Source of the DNA: Chitinophagaceae bacterium DXS
GTDB taxonomy: Bacteria > Bacteroidota > Bacteroidia > Chitinophagales > Chitinophagaceae
Reading direction: 5' to 3'
Length of the DNA: 41,205 nt
NCBI GenBank assembly: GCA_030345135.1
Contig: CP128386.1
Coordinates: 2,402,372 to 2,443,576 of the forward strand
This document shows, piece after piece, positions 33,761 to 41,205 of the stretch. The translations under genes and the position numbers were made by a program. Below the pieces are notes generated by a model. That model made no database searches. It saw only the letters and a program-made list of their open reading frames with translations, and was not told the origin of the DNA. Each line of letters opens with the position of its first letter. The stretch's first letter is position 1.

Positions 33761-34924
33761 ATGTCGGCTAAAAAGATAGACATTTTTGACACTACTTTAA
33801 GAGATGGCGAACAAGTTCCCGGTTGTAAATTAAATACAAAAGAGAAGATAGAGCTGGCGCTGGCATTAGAGAATTTAGGTGTGGACATTATTGAAGCAGG
33901 TTTTCCTATTTCAAGTCCCGGCGATTTTGCTTCCGTACAGGAAATAGCTAAAGTAATAACAAATGCAACTGTTTGTGGCCTGACAAGAGCGGTGCAGAAA
34001 GATATAGAGGTTGCTGCAGAGGCACTTAAACTTGCTAAACGTCCCCGTATACATACCGGCATTGGATCTTCAGATATACATATTAAACACAAATTCAATA
34101 CAACAAGAGAAGTTATCCTGGAAAGGGCAACTGCCGCAGTTAAACTTGCGCGCAATTTTGTGGATGATGTTGAATTCTTTGCTGAAGATGCAGGACGCGC
34201 AGACCTGCAATTTTTGGCAAAGCTGGTTGAAACGGTTATTGCTGCAGGTGCCACTGTAGTAAATATCCCTGATACTACGGGTTATTGCCTGCCTCATGAA
34301 TATGGCAGCAAGATTGCCTATTTAATGAACAATGTTCCTAACATAGATAAAGCAATCCTTTCATGCCATTGTCATAATGATCTTGGTCTTGCCACCGCCA
34401 ATTCTATTGCCGGCGCGGTTGCGGGTGCGCGCCAGATCGAGTGTACCATCAACGGTATCGGCGAAAGAGCAGGAAACACATCACTTGAAGAAGTAGTGAT
34501 GATCATCAAAAAACACCAGGATCTTAACCTTTATACCAACATTAAGTCAGAACAGTTGAATCCCGTTAGCCGCCTGGTTTCTGATACCATGCGTATGCCG
34601 GTGCAGCCTAACAAGGCGATTGTTGGTTGCAACGCCTTCTCTCATTCATCAGGTATTCACCAGGATGGATTTCTGAAAGAAGCGCTTACTTACGAAATTA
34701 TTGCTCCGGAAGAAGTAGGTGCTGATACTTCTAAAATTGTACTTACTGCCCGCAGCGGCCGCAGTGCACTTGCCCACCGCTTGTTAAAACTCGGTTTTGA
34801 ATACAATCGCAATGATATTGACGTGTTGTACCAGGAATTCCTGAAAATAGCTGATGCGAAGAAAGAAGTGGAAGACAGCGACCTGAAAGAAATGGCGAAT
34901 GCTTACGTAGCAGTTGGGATATAG
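33761..34924 (+). CDS. leuA: 2-isopropylmalate synthase, short form
   Basis: The first committed enzyme of leucine synthesis, joining acetyl-CoA and 2-ketoisovalerate. The HMGL-like TIM barrel starts [16 protein letters not shown] (catalytic Asp/Arg pair). The metal-binding [10 protein letters not shown] holds His203 and His205. [10 protein letters not shown] and [12 protein letters not shown] are the later family motifs. At 387 residues it ends after the linker subdomains and lacks the C-terminal regulatory domain that binds leucine in the roughly 510-residue enzymes. Homocitrate or citramalate synthase are sequence alternatives, but leuC, leuD and leuB downstream support LeuA. It opens the operon, behind a possible attenuator. 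Confidence 0.92.
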   Translation: MSAKKIDIFDTTLRDGEQVPGCKLNTKEKIELALALENLGVDIIEAGFPISSPGDFASVQEIAKVITNATVCGLTRAVQKDIEVAAEALKLAKRPRIHTGIGSSDIHIKHKFNTTREVILERATAAVKLARNFVDDVEFFAEDAGRADLQFLAKLVETVIAAGATVVNIPDTTGYCLPHEYGSKIAYLMNNVPNIDKAILSCHCHNDLGLATANSIAGAVAGARQIECTINGIGERAGNTSLEEVVMIIKKHQDLNLYTNIKSEQLNPVSRLVSDTMRMPVQPNKAIVGCNAFSHSSGIHQDGFLKEALTYEIIAPEEVGADTSKIVLTARSGRSALAHRLLKLGFEYNRNDIDVLYQEFLKIADAKKEVEDSDLKEMANAYVAVGI

Positions 34925-35001
34925 TACATTTGAGATTTGAAATTTGAGATTTAGGATTTCGTCAATCTTAAATCTCAAATTTCAAATCTCAAATCCTTAA
35001 T
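34925..35001. repeat. ATTTGAGATTTG palindromic array between leuA and leuC
   Basis: ATTTGAGATTTGAAATTTG words (34929-34960) are followed 5-10 bp later by AAATCTCAAATTTCAAATC (34971-34997). They form a nearly perfect inverted repeat of about 30 bp per arm, inside an operon and starting 5 bp after the leuA stop. Confidence 0.85.
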
Positions 35002-35030
35002 ATTTAGAACAGGTTTTTAAAGAGATAAAA

Positions 35031-36428
35031 ATGGCGAAAACATTATTTGATAAGATTTGGGAGAAACATGTAGTTAAGAATATTGAAGGCGGTCCTTCTG
35101 TATTTTACATCGATACGCATTTTATTCATGAGGTTACCAGTCCACAGGCTTTTAAAGGACTGGAGAAAAGAGGTTTACAGGTTTTCCGTCCCAAACAGGT
35201 GGTTGCAACAGCAGACCACAACGTTCCTACGCTTAATCAGCATCTTCCCATCAAAGAAGAATTATCACGTTTACAAGTACAAACATTACAGGATAACTGT
35301 AAAAAGTTTGGCATTGAATTATACGGTTTAGGCCATCCTTACCAGGGCATCGTTCACGTAATCGGCCCTGAGCTGGGTATTACTCAGCCAGGCATGACGA
35401 TTGTTTGCGGTGACAGCCACACTTCTACACACGGCGCATTTGGAACAATTGCATTTGGTATCGGTACCAGTGAAGTTGAAATGGTATTGGCTACCCAGTG
35501 CCTTATGCAGAGCAAACCCAAGCTGATGCGTATTAATGTTGACGGCGAACTGAACAAAGGTGTTGTTTCTAAAGACATCATTCTATATATCATATCTAAA
35601 ATATCTGCGAGTGGTGCAACAGGTTATGCTGTTGAATATGCAGGAAGCGCAATCCGCAACCTAAGTATGGAAGCACGCATGACCATCTGCAATATGAGCA
35701 TTGAAATGGGTGCCCGTTGTGGTATGATTGCCCCCGATCAAACAACTTTCGATTACATTAAAGGCAGAGAGTTTGCTCCTAAAGGTGATGCATGGGATAA
35801 TGCAGTTGCAGAATGGCAAACTTTATATTCCGATGCTGACGCGAAGTTTGATGTTGAACTGAACATTAAAGCGGAAGACATTGAACCGATGATCACCTAC
35901 GGTACAAACCCGGGCATGGGCATCGGCGTTACTGGCCATATACCTGCATTAACTGAGATTGATGAAAAAGAAAAAGTTTCTTATCAAAAATCTCTTAACT
36001 ACATGGGTCTTGAGCCTGGTGCGGATATCAAAGGCAGAAAGGTTGACTATGTTTTCATCGGAAGCTGCACCAACAGCCGCATTGAAGATTTGAGAATGGT
36101 AGCCTCTTTTGTAAAAGGCAAGAAGAAAGCGGATGATGTGGAAGTTTGGGTTGTGCCTGGTAGTAAACAGGTAGAAAAACAAGCCATTGAAGAAGGTATC
36201 AACAAAATATTTGAAGAAGCAGGTTTTATTTTAAGACAACCAGGATGCTCTGCGTGCCTTGGCATGAATGAAGATAAAATTCCTGCAGGTAAATATTGCA
36301 TTAGTACAAGTAACAGAAACTTTGAAGGAAGGCAGGGTCCTAATGCAAGAACATTCCTCGCCAGCCCGTTAACAGCGGCAGTTGCAGCAGTTACCGGTAA
36401 GGTTGGCGATGTTAGAGAATTTATTTAG
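35031..36428 (+). CDS. leuC: 3-isopropylmalate dehydratase large subunit
   Basis: A 465-residue aconitase-family subunit that, with LeuD, isomerises 2- to 3-isopropylmalate. The [4Fe-4S] ligands are the Cys in FIGSCTNSR (about 346) and the two in GCSACLGM (about 405 and 408). [20 protein letters not shown] and the terminal [22 protein letters not shown] (given in part) are further signatures. The length matches the bacterial LeuC family. It is separated from LeuD by a methyltransferase gene, which is unusual because leuC and leuD are normally adjacent. Confidence 0.97.
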   Translation: MAKTLFDKIWEKHVVKNIEGGPSVFYIDTHFIHEVTSPQAFKGLEKRGLQVFRPKQVVATADHNVPTLNQHLPIKEELSRLQVQTLQDNCKKFGIELYGLGHPYQGIVHVIGPELGITQPGMTIVCGDSHTSTHGAFGTIAFGIGTSEVEMVLATQCLMQSKPKLMRINVDGELNKGVVSKDIILYIISKISASGATGYAVEYAGSAIRNLSMEARMTICNMSIEMGARCGMIAPDQTTFDYIKGREFAPKGDAWDNAVAEWQTLYSDADAKFDVELNIKAEDIEPMITYGTNPGMGIGVTGHIPALTEIDEKEKVSYQKSLNYMGLEPGADIKGRKVDYVFIGSCTNSRIEDLRMVASFVKGKKKADDVEVWVVPGSKQVEKQAIEEGINKIFEEAGFILRQPGCSACLGMNEDKIPAGKYCISTSNRNFEGRQGPNARTFLASPLTAAVAAVTGKVGDVREFI

Positions 36429-36500
36429 GCGTGAGGCTTAAGGTTAAACAGCCTTACACCTGATACCTCACACCTTATACCTTACACCTTACACCTAAAA
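36429..36500 (+). repeat. ACACCTTATACC words between leuC and the methyltransferase gene
   Basis: A short left part (GGCGTGAGGCTTAAGG) is followed by CACCTGATACC, TCACACC, TTATACC and TTACACC words with a 7- to 8-bp period up to 8 bp before the next start codon. It is related to the right arm of the array at 1111-1200. Confidence 0.7.
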
Positions 36501-36508
36501 CGTATTCT

Positions 36509-37270
36509 ATGCCGACCATTAAATGGGACACAACCTTATATGACAACAAACACAATTTCGTATCTAAATACGGAGAAGGTGTTGTCGCCTGGTTACAGCC
36601 TTTGGACGGAGAACAGATCCTTGATCTGGGTTGCGGAACAGGTCAGCTGGCAAATGAAATAGGAGGTCACGGTGCAAAGGTTAAAGGGATGGATGCATCA
36701 CCGGAAATGATTGCTAAAGCAAAAAGCGCTTATCCGGACATTCAATTTGAAGTAAAAGATGCAACGGATTTTTCTTACGATGAGCCCTTTGATGCGGTTT
36801 TCTCCAATGCCACACTGCATTGGATCAACAAGCAGGAAGATGCCATCCGTTGCATTTACAACACTTTGAAACCAGGCGGAAGATTTGTTTTTGAGATGGG
36901 TGGCAAGTATAATGTAAGAAGCATTTACGAAGCAGTTGAGAAAGCAATGATTGAAGAAGGTTTGAAGGATGAAATATCCAATGACTTCTGGTTCTTTCCA
37001 TCCGTTGCCGAATATGCAACACTTTTGGAAAAGCAAGGGTTCGTGATACAGGAAGCTGCTTATTTTGAAAGGGAGACTGAACTTGTTGGAGCAGAAGGAA
37101 TGAAGGATTGGATCCATATGTTTGGATCTTTCTTTTTCAAAAATATATCGAAAGAAAGGGCCGCAACCATCACTGATAAAGCCGTTGAATTGCTTAGACC
37201 AACAAATCTGCGGGATGGCATTTGGTACGCGGATTATGTAAGATTAAGAATGAAGGCCATTAAACATTAA
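36509..37270 (+). CDS. Class I SAM-dependent methyltransferase in the leu operon, Tam-like
   Basis: A 253-residue methyltransferase with a complete Rossmann-type core: motif [11 protein letters not shown] (37-46), the acidic end of beta 2 ([10 protein letters not shown]), motif II (VKDATDF), and the [12 protein letters not shown] segment that resembles trans-aconitate 2-methyltransferase (Tam). [13 protein letters not shown] follows. It sits between leuC and leuD, 46 bp before leuD, on the same strand, so it is likely co-expressed. Some Tam-type enzymes (yeast Tmt1) methylate isopropylmalate as well as trans-aconitate. It could therefore act on a leucine-pathway acid or detoxify an aconitase-type side product. 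That role is inference; only the methyltransferase class is certain. Confidence 0.85.
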   Translation: MPTIKWDTTLYDNKHNFVSKYGEGVVAWLQPLDGEQILDLGCGTGQLANEIGGHGAKVKGMDASPEMIAKAKSAYPDIQFEVKDATDFSYDEPFDAVFSNATLHWINKQEDAIRCIYNTLKPGGRFVFEMGGKYNVRSIYEAVEKAMIEEGLKDEISNDFWFFPSVAEYATLLEKQGFVIQEAAYFERETELVGAEGMKDWIHMFGSFFFKNISKERAATITDKAVELLRPTNLRDGIWYADYVRLRMKAIKH

Positions 37271-37316
37271 GGCCAAACAACAAAAAAGAGAAAGACGATT
37301 TAAAATAAAGATCATC

Positions 37317-37913
37317 ATGAGCAAAAGCATTAACATAGTAGAAAGCACAGTCGTTCCGATTAATATTGAAAACATTGACACGGATCAGATCATTCCTGCA
37401 CGTTTTTTGAAAGCAACAAGCAGGGATGGCTTTGGAAAGAACCTGTTTCGCGACTGGCGTTTTGAAAATGATGATGAGAATAATCCAAAAAAAGATTTTG
37501 TGCTGAACAACCCTACATTTAAGGGTAAAGTTCTGGTAGCGGCAAAAAACTTCGGTTGCGGTTCTTCAAGAGAACATGCTGCATGGGCCATTAAAGATTA
37601 CGGTTTTGATGTTGTGGTGAGCAGCTTTTTTGCTGACATCTTTAAAAACAACGCGCTCAATAACTTTTTGCTCCCTGTTACCGTTAGCGAAGATTTTCTG
37701 CAACAAATTTTTGATGCGGTTCAAAAAGATGCGGATACTGAAATTGAAGTTAACCTGGAGAATCAATATATCAGGATTGTGTCTACAGGCGCACAGGAAT
37801 CATTCGACATCAACAGCTATAAAAAAACATGCCTTTTAAATGGGTATGATGATATCGACTATTTACTGAGTATGAAAGGTGAGATTGAAGCATTTGAAAC
37901 AAAAAAGAACTAA
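37317..37913 (+). CDS. leuD: 3-isopropylmalate dehydratase small subunit
   Basis: A 198-residue swivelling-domain partner of LeuC. Family marks are [14 protein letters not shown] near residue 20, the [20 protein letters not shown] substrate-binding motif, and [19 protein letters not shown]. The length is usual for LeuD of bacteria. The gene follows the methyltransferase with a short gap and no array, and precedes the twin-ATPase protein. Confidence 0.96.
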   Translation: MSKSINIVESTVVPINIENIDTDQIIPARFLKATSRDGFGKNLFRDWRFENDDENNPKKDFVLNNPTFKGKVLVAAKNFGCGSSREHAAWAIKDYGFDVVVSSFFADIFKNNALNNFLLPVTVSEDFLQQIFDAVQKDADTEIEVNLENQYIRIVSTGAQESFDINSYKKTCLLNGYDDIDYLLSMKGEIEAFETKKN

Positions 37914-38033
37914 GCTATGCGCTTTATGTTATAGGTTAAACCCCAACACTGATAAAAACAGCACTTCGTTTTGAAAGAAATAAATAACATACCGGCAACA
38001 GATCAATCCGAAAAGGAAATCACATCAGCAAGA

Positions 38034-39542
38034 ATGGAAGCAGGCGCTTTCATAACGGTGAAAGACTTGACGATAAAGTATCGCCAACAGGTTATATTAA
38101 GCAATATTTCTTTCACTGTAAATCGTGGTGAACAATGGCTCATCACCGGAAAGGCTGGTATCGGCAAATCTGCTCTTGGTAAGGCCATTTGTGGTAAAAT
38201 CTACAGCAACGGAGCAATCAATCTTGACTTCAGCAAAACATCCCCGTTAAAAAAGAAAATAGTATTTGTTGAACAATGGTATCATTTCACCAATACAGCC
38301 GGCGTTAGCGATCTGTATTATCAGCAACGCTATCAAAGTTCGGATGCGGAAGATACCATAACAGTACTCGAAGATCTTAAACGGTCTTTTGATCTTTCCA
38401 ATAAACAAACGGCAGAAAAAGCCAACAGCTACCTGGAACAACTCGGTTTGTTTCATCGTATACATGCACCGCTGATCCAATTATCCAGTGGTGAACAAAA
38501 GAAATTACAACTGATCAAAGCTTTTTTAGAAGAAGCGCAATTGATCATCATAGATAACGCATTTATAGGGCTGGATGTAGACGCAAGAAAAAATCTGGAT
38601 GCAATATTCAGCAGACTCACGCTGAAGGGTATGCAGCTGATTTTGATTGCGGATACAGAAGAAATTCCTGGTTGCATTACGCACATCGCGGAATTGAAAG
38701 AAATGCACATCAGCGTAAAAACAAAAGAGGTCTATACGCTCCAACAACAACCGGCCTCTCATAAAGAGGCTTCTTACAAAAAAATCCTCGCCGGCCTCCA
38801 TACGATTGACAAACCTTCCTTTGGCTTTTCGAATGCGGTTACATTAAATAATGTTTCCGTTAAATACGGTGCAAAAACTGTATTAAAAAATATTCACTGG
38901 AAAATAAACAAAGGTGAAAAATGGTTATTGCAAGGGCATAACGGCGCAGGAAAATCAACTTTATTAAGCTTGCTTACAGGTGATAACCCGCAGGCTTATG
39001 CCAATGAAATTTATCTCTTTGACAAAAAGAGAGGAACAGGTGAAACCATCTGGGATATTAAAAAAAAGATAGGATACTCCTCTCCTGAATTACATTGGTA
39101 CTTTGATAACAACACAACTTGTCTTGATACCGTTGTATCAGGATTTTATGATACAACAGGCTTATACAGAAAACCGACAGAACAGCAACTGGCCGAAGCC
39201 AATAACTGGCTTTCCTATTTACACATGACAGAGATTGCCAACAAGCGTTTGAAAGATGTGTCTATAGGCCAGCAAAGAATGTTGTTGTTAGCGAGAGCGT
39301 TGGTTAAGAATCCACCGCTGGTAATACTGGATGAACCTTGCCAGGGATTGGATGTGGAGCAAAGCAATCAGTTTATCAGCATAGTTGATGCACTGATGCA
39401 TAACAACGAACGGACATTGATTTATGTAAGCCATCGCAAGGACCAGATTCCACAATGCATTAACCATGCGATGTTGCTGGATGAAGGCATGCAAAAAAAC
39501 GTAACACTTCAAAACGACCAACAAGAAAAACAAATAGCATAA
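38034..39542 (+). CDS. Twin-ATPase ABC protein, ModF-like, with inactive-looking first domain
   Basis: A protein of about 502 residues with two ABC ATPase domains and no membrane segments. Domain 1: Walker A GKAGIGKSA (39-46), signature LSSGEQ (150-155), Walker B LIIIDN, where the catalytic Glu is Asn175, and the H-loop His is missing (LIADTEE). Domain 2 is intact: Walker A GHNGAGKST (301-309), signature VSIGQQ, Walker B LVILDEP, H-loop VSHRKD. Architecture and spacing resemble ModF/PhrA-type proteins named from molybdate loci, but no permease or binding protein lies nearby. An in-frame TTG at 37971 could add 21 residues. It lies between leuD and leuB, 27 bp before leuB, so it is in the operon. 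Its role is unknown. Confidence 0.85.
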   Translation: MEAGAFITVKDLTIKYRQQVILSNISFTVNRGEQWLITGKAGIGKSALGKAICGKIYSNGAINLDFSKTSPLKKKIVFVEQWYHFTNTAGVSDLYYQQRYQSSDAEDTITVLEDLKRSFDLSNKQTAEKANSYLEQLGLFHRIHAPLIQLSSGEQKKLQLIKAFLEEAQLIIIDNAFIGLDVDARKNLDAIFSRLTLKGMQLILIADTEEIPGCITHIAELKEMHISVKTKEVYTLQQQPASHKEASYKKILAGLHTIDKPSFGFSNAVTLNNVSVKYGAKTVLKNIHWKINKGEKWLLQGHNGAGKSTLLSLLTGDNPQAYANEIYLFDKKRGTGETIWDIKKKIGYSSPELHWYFDNNTTCLDTVVSGFYDTTGLYRKPTEQQLAEANNWLSYLHMTEIANKRLKDVSIGQQRMLLLARALVKNPPLVILDEPCQGLDVEQSNQFISIVDALMHNNERTLIYVSHRKDQIPQCINHAMLLDEGMQKNVTLQNDQQEKQIA

Positions 39543-39569
39543 AACAAAACTCCCCTACGGGAAAATAAT

Positions 39570-40685
39570 ATGAAAAAGAAGATTGCAGTAATTAATGGAG
39601 ACGGTATAGGACCGGAAGTGACCAAACAATCTATCAAGGTGCTGGATGCCATAGCAGCACAATTCAATCATGAATTCACTTACGAGCATTGCCTGATGGG
39701 CGCTGATGCTATTGACAAAACGGGTAATCCTTTACCTGATGAAACAGTAGAGATCTGCCTTAACAGCGATGCCATTTTGTTTGGAGCCATCGGTCATCCG
39801 AAATATGACAATGATCCTACCGCAAAAGTTCGCCCCGAACAAGGACTATTAAAACTGCGCAAATCTTTACAACTATACGCGAATATTCGCCCCATTACAA
39901 CTTACACTGCGTTACAGCATTTATCTCCTTTAAAAGCAAAACAACTGGAAGATGTAGATTTCGTTATCTTCCGTGAGCTTACAGGCGGTATTTATTTTGG
40001 CAAGAAGGAACTAAGTGAAGATGGAAATACAGCAAGCGACAACTGCCTGTACACAAAACCTGAAATAGAAAGAGTAACACACCTCGCTTTTCAATATGCA
40101 CAAAACAGGAAAAAGAAATTAACGCTGGTTGATAAAGCCAACGTTCTGGAAACATCCCGTTTGTGGAGAAAAGTTGTGCAGGAAATTGCTGCACAATACA
40201 GCGATGTTACTGTTGACTATATGTTTGTTGATAATGCAGCAATGCAGATCATTCTTAATCCGAAACAATTTGATGTAGTTCTTACTGAGAATATGTTTGG
40301 TGACATCATCAGCGATGAAGCCAGCGTATTAAGCGGCTCTCTTGGTCTCGCTCCATCTGCATCGATCGGTACCGGCGCTGCATTATTTGAACCTATCCAT
40401 GGTTCTTATCCGCAGGCTGCAGGAAAAGATATTGCGAATCCTTTAGGTTCAATTTTATCAGCTGCAATGTTGCTTGATAATTTCGGATTAGCAAAAGAAG
40501 CAAATCTTGTTCGCGAAGCAGTTAACTGGACACTAGCCAACGGCTTCGTTACAAAAGATATTGATCCCATCAACTTTTACTTCACTTCTACCATCGGCGA
40601 CCTGATCAGCGAATACGTATCAGGAAAAATCCCCGATGGTGTGAATAAGGGAAATATAGAGTTGAGGAAGTCTACGATCATATAA
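39570..40685 (+). CDS. leuB: 3-isopropylmalate dehydrogenase
   Basis: A 371-residue NAD-dependent decarboxylating dehydrogenase that converts 3-isopropylmalate to 2-ketoisocaproate. Signatures are INGDGIGPEVTKQSIKVLDA (start), RPEQGLLKLRKSLQLYANIRP (substrate-binding arginines, quoted in part), FRELTGGIYFG, VDKANVLETSRLWR and NMFGDIISDEASVLSGSLGL, with Asp metal ligands in the last. The terminal GSYPQAAGKDIANPLG completes the family pattern. It is the last gene of the leu operon before a new promoter. Confidence 0.97.
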   Translation: MKKKIAVINGDGIGPEVTKQSIKVLDAIAAQFNHEFTYEHCLMGADAIDKTGNPLPDETVEICLNSDAILFGAIGHPKYDNDPTAKVRPEQGLLKLRKSLQLYANIRPITTYTALQHLSPLKAKQLEDVDFVIFRELTGGIYFGKKELSEDGNTASDNCLYTKPEIERVTHLAFQYAQNRKKKLTLVDKANVLETSRLWRKVVQEIAAQYSDVTVDYMFVDNAAMQIILNPKQFDVVLTENMFGDIISDEASVLSGSLGLAPSASIGTGAALFEPIHGSYPQAAGKDIANPLGSILSAAMLLDNFGLAKEANLVREAVNWTLANGFVTKDIDPINFYFTSTIGDLISEYVSGKIPDGVNKGNIELRKSTII

Positions 40686-40794
40686 CCTGGATTAAACAGA
40701 TTTATTGGATTTTTTGGATTAGAACCTTTTGGTTCATATCCTTCTAAATTCCGGTGAATCCGAAAAATCCCACAAATCCTGGTCAAAATCCAGG
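40686..40794. repeat. GGATT-word inverted array after leuB
   Basis: The outer arms CCTGGATT (40686-40693) and AATCCAGG (40787-40794) are perfect complements. The apex is GAACC-TTTT-GGTTC (40722-40735). Between them lie GGATTTTTTGGATT words facing GAATCCGAAAAATCC. The whole 109 bp can fold into one long imperfect stem beginning 1 bp after the leuB stop. Confidence 0.85.
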
Positions 40795-40801
40795 TAAGTT
40801 C

Positions 40802-40832
40802 TTTGTTTATTAACTTGGCGATTGTATATTCG
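40802..40832 (+). promoter_or_regulatory. Promoter of the Ile/Val leader transcript
   Basis: TTTG (40802-40805), 19 bases, TATATTCG (40825-40832). Expected start of transcription is about 40838, roughly 10 bp before the leader-peptide ATG. Confidence 0.7.
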
Positions 40833-40849
40833 TGGAACAATTTTATTCC

Positions 40850-40948
40850 ATGTTTAACAGCAATAACAATACTATCATTCGCAACATTTCCACAATTATT
40901 GTGGTGGTGGTAGTCATTATTATTCCTGCTTTGCATGGAGGTGGTTAA
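40850..40948 (+). CDS. Ile/Val-rich attenuation leader peptide
   Basis: A 32-codon peptide: MFNSNNNTIIRNIST, then ten consecutive Ile/Val residues (IIVVVVVIII, codons 40895-40924), then PALHGGG and TAA at 40946-40948. Counting the earlier Ile residues, 13 of 32 codons are Ile or Val. The run is the sensor: ribosomes stall there when charged Ile- or Val-tRNA is short. The GGA-GGT-GGT and stop-codon bases form the half of an antiterminator that is masked when translation finishes. It is too short for most gene callers. By analogy with ilv leaders of enterobacteria, the downstream genes beyond the window should be ilv genes. Confidence 0.85.
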   Translation: MFNSNNNTIIRNISTIIVVVVVIIIPALHGGG

Positions 40949-40985
40949 CTAGTATAAACACAATAACGATATACGAACCCGCCTC
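40938..40985 (+). promoter_or_regulatory. Antiterminator pairing of the Ile/Val attenuator
   Basis: GAGGTGGTT (40938-40946) can pair with AACCCGCCTC (40976-40985): nine pairs with one G-U and one bulged C. The second segment is also the left arm of the terminator, so the two folds exclude each other. The first segment overlaps the last codons and stop of the leader peptide. Confidence 0.7.
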
Positions 40986-41003
40986 TCACAAAGGCGGGTT
41001 TTT
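40976..41003 (+). terminator. Attenuator terminator downstream of the Ile/Val leader
   Basis: AACCCGCCT (40976-40984) and AGGCGGGTT (40992-41000) make a perfect 9-bp stem with a 7-base loop, followed by a run of five T (40999-41003). It lies 27 bp after the leader-peptide stop. Confidence 0.88.
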
Positions 41004-41007
41004 CATT

Positions 41008-41205
41008 TGGATAAGTCTTGATTTGGATTTATCGGATTATGAGATTAAAGGATTAATACAAATAAAATCCAATAATCCACTAATCCAACAAATCCCGATT
41101 TAGACAAATATCCAAATCAAAATCAGTCTTGATCAGGATTATCGGATTAAAGGATCAACGGGATAATAATCCCACAATTCACTAATCCTCCAAATCCCGA
41201 TCCGG
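41008..41205. repeat. Two tandem GGATTA / TAATCC palindromic modules at the window edge
   Basis: Module 1 (about 41008-41117) and module 2 (about 41118-41205, reaching the edge) each have a left arm of GGATTATCGGATTAAAGGAT-type words and a right arm of CACTAATCC..AAATCCCGAT words. They are near-copies of each other and share the AAATCCCGATTTAGACAAAT motif with 6918-6932. They lie in what should be the 5' leader of the downstream ilv genes. Confidence 0.75.

Noticed and set aside
33757-34254. A 165-residue minus-strand open frame
   Set aside because: It is the antisense shadow of leuA, Ser/Ala/Thr-rich and without a recognisable domain.

Overview
The window looks like chromosomal DNA of a Bacteroidota member, most likely family Chitinophagaceae. 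The signs are two tandem SusC/SusD pairs, a SusD-like lipoprotein type, an S16 protein with a long basic C-terminal tail, no Shine-Dalgarno signals, and several promoters of the Bacteroidota type (TTTG, 19-base spacer, TAnnTTTG or TAnnTTCG). No transposase, integrase, phage gene, rRNA, tRNA or CRISPR array was seen.

Layout. 1-970: a 195-bp tandem repeat running into the tail of a Nudix hydrolase gene. 1199-4479: a ThuA-like protein divergent from a Gfo/Idh/MocA oxidoreductase and a DUF1080 (3-keto-glycoside hydrolase type) protein, a probable exported 3-keto-sugar module. 4593-7629: an octaheme cytochrome c with HEAT and TPR repeats, then a membrane-anchored J-domain protein. 7870-17382: two paralogous SusC/SusD pairs, each closed by an intrinsic terminator. 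17425-20340: rpsP, rimM, a Crp/Fnr-type regulator and a DinB-fold protein. 20436-24749 (minus strand): 1-Cys peroxiredoxin, two pseudouridine synthases and rlmN. 25063-33559: an OmpA-family protein, a small unknown, DNA polymerase IV, a FUSC/YccS-type membrane protein and a large helical protein of unknown role. 33650-41003: a leucine operon in the order leuA, leuC, methyltransferase, leuD, twin-ATPase ABC protein, leuB, followed by a new promoter, an Ile/Val-rich leader peptide and an attenuator. The genes that attenuator controls lie past the right edge and are probably ilv genes.

Two things stand out. First, the branched-chain amino acid locus seems to be controlled by transcription attenuation twice. 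A complete and textbook-like leader lies at 40802-41003 (promoter, a 32-codon peptide with a run of ten Ile/Val codons, antiterminator, terminator). A strong terminator hairpin also sits between the promoter and the start of leuA. LeuA itself lacks the C-terminal leucine-feedback domain.

Second, most intergenic gaps hold degenerate stuttering arrays of short words about 7-14 bp long. At least nine word families occur, and most recur at several loci. The arrays usually start at or inside the stop codon of a gene. Wherever a family can be compared at two or more gene ends it reads in the same orientation relative to the upstream gene, and many arrays fold into long inverted repeats. In two genes the array words encode the last residues of the protein. 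I know of no established name for this class, and it is the best candidate here for an undescribed system.
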